Source of the DNA: Asanoa sp040676615
GTDB lineage: Bacteria > Actinomycetota > Actinomycetes > Mycobacteriales > Micromonosporaceae
NCBI RefSeq assembly: GCF_040676615.1
Contig: NZ_JBFAPI010000003.1
Coordinates: forward strand, 310,001 to 374,000
DNA: 64,000 nucleotides
Reading direction: 5' to 3'
Part shown: piece by piece, positions 1 to 7,417 of the stretch
Numbering within the stretch: position 1 is the stretch's first letter
Layout: each line of letters opens with the position of its first letter
The notes under the pieces: model-generated
What the model saw: only the letters and a program-made list of their open reading frames with translations
Databases searched by the model: none
Told to the model about the DNA's origin: nothing
Position numbers and translations under genes: made by a program

Positions 1-19
1 ACCCCAGGAGGGTATGCCC

Positions 20-328
20 GTGACTACCGCGACCAAGGTTGCGATCAAGCCTCTCGAGGACCGGATTCTCGTCCAGGCCAACGAGGCTGAGACGACCACG
101 GCGTCGGGCATCGTGATCCCCGACACCGCCAAGGAGAAGCCGCAAGAGGGCACCGTCATCGCCGTCGGCCCCGGCCGGGTCGACGACAACGGCAACCGCG
201 TTCCGGTTGACGTCAAGGTCGGCGACACGGTGATCTACTCGAAGTACGGCGGCACCGAGGTCAAGTACGCCGGCGAGGAGTACCTGGTGCTCTCCGCCCG
301 CGACGTCCTCGCGGTCATCGAGAAGTAA
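20..328 (+). CDS. groES: Co-chaperonin GroES (Hsp10)
   Basis: This is the ten-kilodalton lid of the GroEL folding chamber, a cytoplasmic heptamer. The protein shows the whole GroES fold: IKPLEDRILV near the N-terminus, the mobile loop with TASGIVIPD around residues 30-38, and the GEEYLVLSARDVLAVIE end. An ATG at 14 is also in frame, but the strong ribosome binding site AGGAGGG at 6-12 leaves it only one base of spacing. The GTG at 20 has seven bases and is preferred, giving 102 residues. It lies 76 bases upstream of groEL with a hairpin between them. The window starts at the ribosome binding site, so the promoter and any CIRCE or HAIR operator are not visible. Confidence 0.96.
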   Translation: MTTATKVAIKPLEDRILVQANEAETTTASGIVIPDTAKEKPQEGTVIAVGPGRVDDNGNRVPVDVKVGDTVIYSKYGGTEVKYAGEEYLVLSARDVLAVIEK

Positions 329-348
329 CTGATCAAGCTGAAGTGCGC

Positions 349-384
349 GATGCCCCGGACCGGTTCTTCCCGGGCCGGGGCATC
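349..384 (+). promoter_or_regulatory. groES-groEL intercistronic hairpin
   Basis: A perfect 10-bp stem (349-358 with 375-384), one A-G mismatch and a further 4-bp stem close a six-base loop. No T-run follows. It may be a partial terminator, or an RNA processing or stability element that sets the groES:groEL ratio; the sequence does not tell which. Confidence 0.6.
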
Positions 385-404
385 GTGTCTGTGAAGGGAC
401 TTAA

Positions 405-2042
405 ATGGCGAAGATCCTGAGCTTCTCGGACGACGCCCGGCACCTTCTCGAGCACGGCGTCAACGCCCTCGCGGACACGGTCAAGGTCACTCTCGGCCCC
501 CGCGGGCGCAACGTCGTCCTCGACAAGAAGTTCGGCGCTCCGACGATCACCAACGATGGTGTGACCATCGCCAAGGAGATCGAGCTCACCAACCCCTACG
601 AGAACCTGGGTGCCCAGCTCGTCAAGGAGGTGGCGACCAAGACCAACGACGTGGCTGGTGACGGCACCACCACCGCGACGGTCCTGGCCCAGGCAATGGT
701 CCGCGAGGGCCTGCGCAACGTCGCCGCGGGCGCCAGCCCGAGCGACCTCAAGCGCGGCATCGACGCTGCCGCCAACGCCATTTCCGAGGCGCTGCTCGGC
801 AAGGCCGCCGATGTCGACACCAAGGGCTCCATCGCCAACGTCGCCACCATCTCGGCGCAGGACGCCACCATCGGCGAACTGATCTCCGAGGCGATGGAGC
901 GGGTCGGCCGTGACGGTGTCATCACCGTCGAGGAAGGCTCGACCCTGGCGACCGAGCTGGAGATCACCGAGGGCCTGCAGTTCGACAAGGGCTACATCTC
1001 CCCGCACTTCGTGACCGACGCGGAGTCGCAGGAGGCCGTCCTCGACGAGCCCTACATCCTGATCACCACGCAGAAGATCTCAGCCGTCGAAGAGCTGCTC
1101 CCGCTGCTCGAGAAGGTCGTGCAGGCCGGCAAGCCGCTGCTGCTGATCGCCGAAGACGTCGAGGGCCAGGCCCTCGCGACGCTGGCGGTCAACGCGGTGC
1201 GCAAGACGCTGAAGATCGCCGCCGTCAAGGCGCCGGGCTTCGGCGACCGCCGCAAGCAGATGCTGCAGGACATCGCGATCCTGACCGGCGGCGAGGTGAT
1301 CGCCCCCGAGCTTGGCTACAAGCTCGACCAGGTCGGCCTCGACCAGCTCGGTTCGGCCCGCCGGATCGTCATCGACAAGGACAACACCACCGTCGTCGAC
1401 GGCGCCGGCAACGCGACCGAGGTCGCCGAGCGCGTCTCGCAGCTCCGCAAGGAGATCGAGGCCTCCGACTCCGACTGGGACAAGGAGAAGCTCGCCGAGC
1501 GGCTCGCCAAGCTGTCCGGCGGCATCGCGGTGATCAAGGCCGGCGGCGCCACCGAGGTGGAGCTCAAGGAGCGCAAGCACCGCATCGAAGACGCCATCGC
1601 CGCGACCAAGGCCGCGGTCGAAGAGGGCACCGTCCCCGGTGGCGGCGCCGCTCTCGTGCAGGTCGCGTCGGTGCTCGACGGCGACCTGGGCCTGACCGGC
1701 GACCAGAAGACCGGTGTCTCGATCGTCCGCAAGGCGCTCAACGAGCCGCTGCGCTGGATCGCCGAGAACGCCGGCCACGACGGCTACGTCGTCGTCGAGA
1801 AGGTGCGCGAGCTGGCCTGGGGCAACGGCCTCAACGCGGCCGACGACACCTTCGTCGACCTGGCCAAGGCCGGCATCATCGACCCGGTGAAGGTGACCCG
1901 CAACGCGGTCCTCAACGCCGCGTCGATCGCCGGGCTGCTGCTCACCACCGAGAGCCTGGTGGTCGAGAAGCCGGAGAAGGCGCAGCCCGCCGAGGGCGGC
2001 AACGGGCACGGCCACGGGCACCAGCACGGCCCGGGCTTCTGA
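405..2042 (+). CDS. groEL1: Chaperonin GroEL1 (Hsp60) with His-rich tail
   Basis: ATP-dependent folding chamber subunit that works with GroES. The 545 residues are full length and carry the usual blocks: VTLGPRGRNVVLDKKFG and the ATP-site motif GDGTTTATVLA near residue 85, the apical domain in the middle, and EGTVPGGGAAL in the C-terminal equatorial domain. The last ten or so residues are Gly/His-rich (GHGHGHQHGPGF) instead of the Gly-Met tail. Actinobacteria often have two GroEL genes, and the copy beside groES (GroEL1) is the one with the His-rich tail, so I call it GroEL1. A second groEL elsewhere would be expected but is not in the window. A strong terminator follows. Confidence 0.96.
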   Translation: MAKILSFSDDARHLLEHGVNALADTVKVTLGPRGRNVVLDKKFGAPTITNDGVTIAKEIELTNPYENLGAQLVKEVATKTNDVAGDGTTTATVLAQAMVREGLRNVAAGASPSDLKRGIDAAANAISEALLGKAADVDTKGSIANVATISAQDATIGELISEAMERVGRDGVITVEEGSTLATELEITEGLQFDKGYISPHFVTDAESQEAVLDEPYILITTQKISAVEELLPLLEKVVQAGKPLLLIAEDVEGQALATLAVNAVRKTLKIAAVKAPGFGDRRKQMLQDIAILTGGEVIAPELGYKLDQVGLDQLGSARRIVIDKDNTTVVDGAGNATEVAERVSQLRKEIEASDSDWDKEKLAERLAKLSGGIAVIKAGGATEVELKERKHRIEDAIAATKAAVEEGTVPGGGAALVQVASVLDGDLGLTGDQKTGVSIVRKALNEPLRWIAENAGHDGYVVVEKVRELAWGNGLNAADDTFVDLAKAGIIDPVKVTRNAVLNAASIAGLLLTTESLVVEKPEKAQPAEGGNGHGHGHQHGPGF

Positions 2043-2061
2043 GCCTGAGCCAGCAACGAAA

Positions 2062-2099
2062 ACAAGATCCGCGCGGCCCCCGGGCCGCGCGGATCTTGT
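2062..2099 (+). terminator. Terminator after groEL
   Basis: Nearly perfect stem of up to 18 bp (2062-2079 with 2082-2099), GC-rich in the middle, followed by a T-rich stretch (CGTTTCATT). It sits 20 bases after the groEL stop and closes the groESL operon. Confidence 0.88.
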
Positions 2100-2163
2100 C
2101 GTTTCATTACGTTCACCGCCTCCCGTTACCGGTTCACGGCCGGCAGGGATCACACTTGCTGCC

Positions 2164-3717
2164 GTGACGAGGAAGTCGTGGAAGTTCGGCGCGCTCGCCG
2201 GGGTCGCGGCCGCCGCCGTCGCCCTCGGTCTCGCCGAGGTGGTCGCCGTCGTGACCGGGTCGCGCAGCGCCCCGCTGGTCGCGGTCGGCGGTGTGGTCGT
2301 CGACCACGTGCCAGAGACGCTCAAGCAGTTCGCGATCACCATGTTCGGCGTCCACGACAAGACCGCCCTGCTGGTCGGCACCGCCGTGCTGCTCGTGCTG
2401 TTCGCCGCCGTGATCGGGGCGTTGTCGGTGCGCTGGCTCGCGGTCGGCTTCGCCGGCATCGGGCTGTTCGCGGCCGTCGGTGTCGCCGCCGCGCTGACCC
2501 GCCCGAACGCCGGCCCCTCGGCGGCCCTGCCCGCGTTGCTCGGCGCGGCCGCGGCCGGCGGCACACTCTGGTTGCTGGTGGTCGGCCCGCTGGCCCCGGC
2601 CGAGGTGACCGAACTGGTCGCGCCCTCGGTGCACGAGGAGGAAGAGGCGGTCGAGGGGCGGCGCCGGTTCCTGCGCGGCGGCGCGTTGATCATCCTGGGT
2701 GCCGTCGCGGTCGGGTTCGCCGGCCGACTGCTGTCGACCCGGCGCAGCGTCGCGACCGCCAGGGCCGAGGTGAAACTGCCTGCCCCGGCCACGCCCGGGC
2801 CCGAGGTGCCGGCCGGTGCCGACCTGCGGCTGCCCGATCTCTCCGCGTACGTGACGCCCAACGACGAGTTCTACCGGATCGACACCGCGCTGGTGGTGCC
2901 GCAGGTCGATCCGGCGGGGTGGAAGCTGCGGATCCACGGCCGGGTCCGCAACGAGATCGAGCTGACCTACGCCGACCTGCTGGCCCGGCCGATGATCGAG
3001 CGCTACGTCACCCTCGCCTGCGTGTCCAACGAGGTCGGTGGCGACCTGATCGGCAACGCGCGCTGGCTCGGCGTACCCCTGAAACCGCTGCTGGACCAGG
3101 CGCAGCCGCTCGACGGCGCGGACCAGGTGGTGGGCCGGTCGGCCGACGGGTGGACCTGCGGCACGCCGACGGCGGTGTTGCGCGACGGCCGCGACGCGAT
3201 GCTCGCCATCGGCATGAACGGCGCTCCGCTGCCGATCGAACACGGATTTCCCGTACGCGTGGTCGTGCCGGGTCTGTATGGCTATGTCTCGGCGACCAAG
3301 TGGGTGGTCGAACTCGAGGTGACCAGCTTCGCCGACTACGACGCCTACTGGGTGCCGCGCGGCTGGTCGCAGGAGGGTCCGATCAAGACCGAGTCCCGGA
3401 TCGACACACCGCGCGGCCGCACCGCGCTCCGCGCCGGCCCGGTCACCGTGGCCGGCGTGGCCTGGGCACAGCACCGCGGCATCGCCAAGGTCGAGGTGCA
3501 GGTCGACAACGAGCCCTGGCAGGAGGCGATGCTCGCCCGCGCCGTCTCCGACGACACCTGGGTCCAGTGGTCGTGGACGTGGGAGGCGACCGGCGGAGAT
3601 CACGTGCTGCGGGTGCGGGCCACCGACAAGACCGGCGAGACACAGACCTCGCAGCCGGCCGACGTGCTGCCCGACGGCGCGACCGGCTATCACAACGTGG
3701 CGGTCACCGTCGGATGA
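2164..3717 (+). CDS. Membrane-anchored sulfite-oxidase-like molybdopterin enzyme
   Basis: Predicted molybdenum-cofactor oxidoreductase of the sulfite oxidase/YedY superfamily, 517 residues, GTG start. The first 165 residues hold about four hydrophobic segments. An internal RRRFLRGG followed by another hydrophobic stretch (about 166-188) looks like a twin-arginine region and would place the catalytic part outside the membrane. The catalytic domain has the molybdenum-ligand cysteine in TLACVSNEVGG (Cys286) and the downstream GYVSATKWV block. The last 110 residues look like the Ig-like dimerisation domain of this family. No haem domain is seen, so electrons probably leave through a separate carrier. 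The substrate is unknown. Confidence 0.85.
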   Translation: MTRKSWKFGALAGVAAAAVALGLAEVVAVVTGSRSAPLVAVGGVVVDHVPETLKQFAITMFGVHDKTALLVGTAVLLVLFAAVIGALSVRWLAVGFAGIGLFAAVGVAAALTRPNAGPSAALPALLGAAAAGGTLWLLVVGPLAPAEVTELVAPSVHEEEEAVEGRRRFLRGGALIILGAVAVGFAGRLLSTRRSVATARAEVKLPAPATPGPEVPAGADLRLPDLSAYVTPNDEFYRIDTALVVPQVDPAGWKLRIHGRVRNEIELTYADLLARPMIERYVTLACVSNEVGGDLIGNARWLGVPLKPLLDQAQPLDGADQVVGRSADGWTCGTPTAVLRDGRDAMLAIGMNGAPLPIEHGFPVRVVVPGLYGYVSATKWVVELEVTSFADYDAYWVPRGWSQEGPIKTESRIDTPRGRTALRAGPVTVAGVAWAQHRGIAKVEVQVDNEPWQEAMLARAVSDDTWVQWSWTWEATGGDHVLRVRATDKTGETQTSQPADVLPDGATGYHNVAVTVG

Positions 3718-3720
3718 ACG

Positions 3721-3752
3721 GCGGTCCGGGACCCGTCGGGGTCCCGGACCGC
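3721..3752. terminator. Bidirectional terminator
   Basis: Perfect 14-bp stem (3721-3734 with 3739-3752) and a four-base loop, between the convergent molybdopterin enzyme gene and the whiB gene. It starts three bases after one stop codon and ends 11 before the other. Confidence 0.85.
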
Positions 3753-3763
3753 AAGAAGGTTGG

Positions 3764-4174
3764 TCAGCTGGCGCGGCGCTGGAGCGGCGCGGGGGTGGGC
3801 CGGACCGCGGCCGGGACCGCTGACTTGTGTGGCCGGCCGAGTCGCGCCTCGAGGCGCTCGACGTCGACCGTGGTCTGCCGGCGATCGGCCAGGTCTTCCC
3901 AGCCGGTGGCCAGCAGGCGGAGCCGTTCGGATTCGCTGAAGCCGCCCCAGACGCCATAGGGCTCGCGCACCGAGAGGGCGTGCGCGGCGCACTGCGCGCG
4001 CACGGGACAGGTGCCGCATACCGACTTGGCCTTCATCTCGCGCCGGTTGCGGGACGAGCCGCGTTCCCCGTCGGGATGGAAGAACTGGGCACTGTCGCGA
4101 CCCCGGCACGCGCCTAGCCGCTGCCAATCCCAACGCTCGTCGATGGGCCCGGGCAGCCTGCGTACGTTGGACAT
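3764..4174 (-). CDS. whiB3: WhiB3/WhiD-type iron-sulfur transcription factor
   Basis: Wbl protein of 136 residues binding a [4Fe-4S] cluster through Cys23, Cys53, Cys56 and Cys62 (CxxCx5C after the first Cys). The GVWGG turn is at 74-78, followed by a basic C-terminal part. The stretch WDWQRLGACRGRDS then FFHPDGERG matches what I remember of Mycobacterium WhiB3 and Streptomyces WhiD, the redox and sporulation regulators. Position near groEL1 on the opposite strand agrees with the mycobacterial order. A longer frame runs upstream to 4279, but the start at 4174 has an excellent ribosome binding site (GAAAGGAGGGG, five bases away). The C-terminus is extended by about 30 residues of unknown role. 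Confidence 0.9.
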   Translation of the reverse strand: MSNVRRLPGPIDERWDWQRLGACRGRDSAQFFHPDGERGSSRNRREMKAKSVCGTCPVRAQCAAHALSVREPYGVWGGFSESERLRLLATGWEDLADRRQTTVDVERLEARLGRPHKSAVPAAVRPTPAPLQRRAS

Positions 4175-4356
4175 CGGCACCCCTCCTTTCGCGCGCGCCT
4201 CCGCGCCGTTCTGGACTAGCGGTGTCACTACCCCGAGCGCTGTCCACTCACACGTGCCTGATCGATTCGTTGCGCGCACCTACCACCTCGGCGTGGCGAA
4301 CTGTCCGGAACTTTCCTGTTCTTTCAGCTGAAACGCCGTAATGATCTCAGTGCTCC

Positions 4357-4388
4357 GTGGTCCTCTTCTATGAGGAGAGGAGGACCAC
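4357..4388 (+). promoter_or_regulatory. Hairpin burying the ribosome binding site of the bldM-like gene
   Basis: Bases 4357-4369 pair with 4376-4388 in a 13-bp stem with one T-G wobble and a six-base loop. The likely ribosome binding site (GGAGG, 4379-4383) lies entirely in the 3' arm, and the GTG start follows at 4390. The fold would block initiation unless it is opened. This is read directly from the sequence; a regulatory role is inferred. Confidence 0.65.
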
Positions 4389-4389
4389 C

Positions 4390-5214
4390 GTGCGAACTGT
4401 CCTCGTTTGCGTTCGGACATCGCAGGCCGCTCAGAACGTCAATGCGGCCGCGGCCCGGCTCGGAGTAGCCGGCGCCGTGCGAACTGCGGTATCCGAGCCC
4501 GAGGTATTGCTCCGTCTAGCCGAGCGTCCCGCCGATGTGGTGCTCGCGGACACAGCTGTGACCAGACCGGACACTGTGGGATTCACCCAGCGGGTGCTGG
4601 GTCGGGCCCCGGGCGCGACGATCGTGCTCTTCGGGTCGGAAGACCCGCGGATCGCGGCCGCCGCGGTCAACGCCGGAGCCCGGGCCCTGATCCAGGGCGG
4701 TGACCAGGACCTGGTCAGCGTCGTGGCCAAGGCAGTGCTGCTGCTCTGCGTCGCCGGCCGGGTGCCGGCCGCAGTCGGCGGTCTCGCCGGCGCCGCCGCC
4801 GGCCGCAACGCCGGGCCGATGCGGATGCAGGCCGGTGTGGGGGCCGGACACCCCCAGATCGGGCTGGCCGAGTCGACGTCGGCTGTCGTCCCGGTGCAGC
4901 GCGGCGACGCGGGTCCCGGCATGGACATCCGTGACAACGCCGAGGAAGGGCGTTATTTCGGCGGCCAGGGCGACCCGGTCAACCGCTACGGCGGGCGCGA
5001 GGAGCCGGTTGCCCGGCGCGCCGCGCTCACCGAACGGGAACTCCAGGTGCTCCGCGGCATGGCCGACGGGAAGAGCAACGCCGAGATCGGGCGCGAGCTC
5101 TTCGTGTCGGAAGACACCGTGAAGACCCACGCCCGGCGGCTGTTCCGGAAACTGGGCGCGCGTGACCGCGCGCACGCCGTGGCCGCGGGCTTCCGGTCAG
5201 GCCTCGTGGCCTGA
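4390..5214 (+). CDS. bldM: BldM-like LuxR-family regulator with degenerate receiver
   Basis: Orphan response-regulator-like transcription factor of 274 residues. The C-terminal LuxR/FixJ helix-turn-helix (about 212-272: LTERELQVLRGMADGKSN and SEDTVKTHARRLFRKLG) matches BldM of Streptomyces, a developmental regulator encoded beside whiD there, as here. The N-terminal receiver is degenerate. Asp54 sits where phosphorylation would occur, but the acidic metal-binding pair is replaced by Val8-Arg9 and the conserved Lys is missing (ALIQGG). A Gly/Ala-rich linker of about 85 residues joins the two parts. Phosphorylation is therefore unlikely. GTG 4390 is chosen over the in-frame GTG at 4357 because of its ribosome binding site, which lies in a hairpin. 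Confidence 0.82.
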   Translation: MRTVLVCVRTSQAAQNVNAAAARLGVAGAVRTAVSEPEVLLRLAERPADVVLADTAVTRPDTVGFTQRVLGRAPGATIVLFGSEDPRIAAAAVNAGARALIQGGDQDLVSVVAKAVLLLCVAGRVPAAVGGLAGAAAGRNAGPMRMQAGVGAGHPQIGLAESTSAVVPVQRGDAGPGMDIRDNAEEGRYFGGQGDPVNRYGGREEPVARRAALTERELQVLRGMADGKSNAEIGRELFVSEDTVKTHARRLFRKLGARDRAHAVAAGFRSGLVA

Positions 5215-5225
5215 CACACGCGACC

Positions 5226-5257
5226 GACCGGCCCCCACCCCTCTCCTTGGGCCGGTC
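5226..5257. terminator. Bidirectional terminator
   Basis: Perfect 9-bp stem (5226-5234 with 5249-5257) and a 14-base loop, between the convergent bldM-like and DUF5319 genes. Confidence 0.75.
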
Positions 5258-5269
5258 AGCGTGCGGCGA

Positions 5270-5695
5270 TCATGATCCCGAGCTGTCCGGCTTGCCGGGC
5301 AGCTCGGGATCGTCGGCTTCATCCGCCAGGGTGTCGTGCACGCCGTCGGCGTAGCCCTTGGCGTATTCCCAGGTCACATAGTGATCGGGATCAGGGTCGT
5401 AGGCCGGCTCGTGCACCCGGGGCCGACCGGAGCTCAGCAGGTGACGCAGGTTGCCGCGGAGCAGGTCCCAGTCGAAATAGTGGGGTTCGTGGCAGTCCTC
5501 ACACTCGATGACCAGCCCACGAATCCCGACCGGGCCCAGCAGGGCCTGATAAACCTCGAGGTCGGCAAGGTCCTCGAGCACGTCCTGCCGCTCGACCTCG
5601 GTCAACGGGTCGAGGGTCGGGTCGTCGTCGCCCGCGTCGTCGGAGAGCCCCGCGGAGGGGTCGTCCTTGAACGGATCGATGGGCTCGTCGTTCAC
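5270..5695 (-). CDS. DUF5319 family protein
   Basis: Small acidic protein of 141 residues with no assigned function. The order of neighbours (before guaB and guaB3) and the sequence suggest the actinobacterial family of mycobacterial Rv3412. Visible features are an Asp/Glu-rich N-terminal third, the block ERQDVLEDLADLEVYQALL, and a CxxC in IECEDCHEPHYFDWDLL followed by HYVTWEYAKGYADGVHD. The CxxC with nearby His could bind metal. The GTG start at 5695 directly abuts GGGAGG, which is too close for normal spacing, so it may be leaderless or start elsewhere. No signal peptide or membrane segment is present. Confidence 0.8.
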   Translation of the reverse strand: MNDEPIDPFKDDPSAGLSDDAGDDDPTLDPLTEVERQDVLEDLADLEVYQALLGPVGIRGLVIECEDCHEPHYFDWDLLRGNLRHLLSSGRPRVHEPAYDPDPDHYVTWEYAKGYADGVHDTLADEADDPELPGKPDSSGS

Positions 5696-5810
5696 CCTCC
5701 CACCGTAGTCGTTTTCGGGCCTGTCGCGCCTGCCCAGAGCGGGGCCGCGCCGGCCGGTCCGCGCGCTCGCGCGGGTAACATGACGTATCGCGCCGCTGAG
5801 GGGACTAACC

Positions 5811-7349
5811 ATGGACAACAAGCCCGTCAACGACCTGCCGGTCGGCACCTTCGAGGACCCCGGGGCCGGCCCCGCGGCGACCGTGCCGCTCGGTCTCACG
5901 TTCGACGACGTCCTCCTCCAACCGGGTGAGAGTGACGTGGTGCCGAGCCAGGTCGACACCGCGACCCAGCTCACCCGCAACGTGCGTCTCGGCATTCCAC
6001 TCATGTCCAGCGCGATGGACACGGTGACCGAGGCGCGGATGGCGATCGCGATGGCCCGCAACGGCGGCATCGGCGTGCTGCACCGCAACCTGTCGATGGA
6101 AGACCAGGCGCTGCAGGTCGACCTCGTCAAGCGGTCCGAGGCCGGGATGATCACCAACCCGGTCACCTGCAGCCCCGACGACACCGTTCGTGACGTCGAC
6201 GCCCTTTGCGGTCGCTACCGCATCTCCGGTGTCCCCGTGGTCGACAACGGCGGCGCGCTGGTCGGCATAGTGACCAACCGCGATATGCGTTTCGTCACCA
6301 ACGGCAACACCCCGGTGCACGAGATCATGACCCGGATGCCGCTGGTCACCGCCGGCGTCGGGGTGACCAAGGACGAGGCCCTCGGGCTGCTGCGCCAGCA
6401 CAAGATCGAGAAGCTGCCGCTGGTCGACGAGAGCGGCCGGCTGCGCGGCCTGATCACGGTTAAGGACTTCACCAAGAGCGAGCAGTTCCCCAACGCGACC
6501 AAAGACGACGCCGGCCGGCTGCGGGTCGCCGCCGCCGTCGGCGTGGGCGACGAGGCCTACAAGCGGGCCCGGCTGCTGATCGACGCCGGCGTCGACGTGC
6601 TGATGGTCGACAGCTCACACGGGCACAGCCGCAACGTGCTGGAGATGGTCGCCCGGCTCAAGCGGGAGACCCAGGTCGAGGTCGTCGGCGGCAACGTCGC
6701 GACCTACGCCGGCGCCAAGGCGCACGTCGACGCCGGCGCCGACGCGGTCAAGGTCGGCATCGGCCCCGGCGCGATCTGCACCACCCGGGTCGTCGCCGGC
6801 GTCGGCGTGCCGCAGATCACCGCCATCATGGAGGCGACCCGAGCGGCCCGCCCGGCCGGCGTGCCGGTCATCGCCGACGGCGGCATCCAGTTCTCCGGCG
6901 ACATCGCCAAGGCCATCGTGGCCGGCGCCCACTCGGTGATGCTGGGCAGCCTGCTGGCCGGCTGCGAAGAGAGCCCGGGTGAGCTGATCTTCGTCAACGG
7001 CAAGCAGTTCAAGTCCTACCGGGGGATGGGCTCGCTGGGCGCGATGCAGTCGCGCGGGCAGGCCCGCTCCTACTCCAAGGACCGCTACTTCCAGGACGAT
7101 GTGTTCAGCGAAGACAAGCTGGTGCCCGAGGGCGTCGAGGGCCAGGTGCCCTACCGCGGCCCGCTGTCGCAGGTGGCACACCAGCTCATCGGCGGCCTGC
7201 GGGCCGCGATGGGCTACGTCGGGGCGCCCGACATCACCGGTATGCACCGGCGCGGCCAGCTCATCCGGATCACCGCGGCCGGGCTGAAGGAGAGCCACCC
7301 GCACGACATCCAGATGACCGTCGAGGCCCCTAACTACCACTCCCGATGA
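5811..7349 (+). CDS. guaB: Inosine-5'-monophosphate dehydrogenase
   Basis: Oxidises IMP to XMP with NAD+, the committed step to GMP, in the cytoplasm as a tetramer. The 512-residue protein has the full architecture: TIM-barrel start (LTFDDVLLQPGESDV), two CBS domains at about residues 115-235 (GIVTNRDMRF and GLITVKDFTK), then the catalytic loop GPGAICTTR with nucleophile Cys323. The flap region GAMQSRGQARSYSKDRYFQ and a normal C-terminus follow. The ATG follows GAGGGG with suitable spacing. guaB3 lies 68 bases downstream in the same direction and guaA about 9 kb further, so guanine nucleotide synthesis genes cluster as in other actinobacteria. Confidence 0.97.
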   Translation: MDNKPVNDLPVGTFEDPGAGPAATVPLGLTFDDVLLQPGESDVVPSQVDTATQLTRNVRLGIPLMSSAMDTVTEARMAIAMARNGGIGVLHRNLSMEDQALQVDLVKRSEAGMITNPVTCSPDDTVRDVDALCGRYRISGVPVVDNGGALVGIVTNRDMRFVTNGNTPVHEIMTRMPLVTAGVGVTKDEALGLLRQHKIEKLPLVDESGRLRGLITVKDFTKSEQFPNATKDDAGRLRVAAAVGVGDEAYKRARLLIDAGVDVLMVDSSHGHSRNVLEMVARLKRETQVEVVGGNVATYAGAKAHVDAGADAVKVGIGPGAICTTRVVAGVGVPQITAIMEATRAARPAGVPVIADGGIQFSGDIAKAIVAGAHSVMLGSLLAGCEESPGELIFVNGKQFKSYRGMGSLGAMQSRGQARSYSKDRYFQDDVFSEDKLVPEGVEGQVPYRGPLSQVAHQLIGGLRAAMGYVGAPDITGMHRRGQLIRITAAGLKESHPHDIQMTVEAPNYHSR

Positions 7350-7354
7350 CCGGA

Positions 7355-7386
7355 AGAAGTCGGGATGCGGCAGCATCCAGGCTTCT
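7355..7386 (+). promoter_or_regulatory. guaB-guaB3 intercistronic hairpin
   Basis: Inner perfect stem GGATGC/GCATCC (7363-7368 with 7373-7378) with a GGCA loop, and an outer AGAAG/CTTCT pairing (7355-7359 with 7382-7386). No T-run follows. Probably an mRNA processing or stability structure within the operon. Confidence 0.5.
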
Positions 7387-7417
7387 GAGGACCTAAATCG
7401 ACAGAGGAGTTCCACCA

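Noticed and set aside
1080..2861. 593-codon open frame on the minus strand opposite groEL
   Set aside because: An antisense shadow of GC-biased codons: biased composition, no start signal, and it spans two well-supported genes.
2178..3959. 593-codon frame overlapping the molybdopterin enzyme in another frame
   Set aside because: Extremely Arg-rich translation typical of the wrong frame in high-GC DNA.
4357..4389. GTG at 4357 as the start of the bldM-like gene
   Set aside because: No ribosome binding site before it, and it is the first base of the hairpin stem; the receiver-like part begins after the GTG at 4390.
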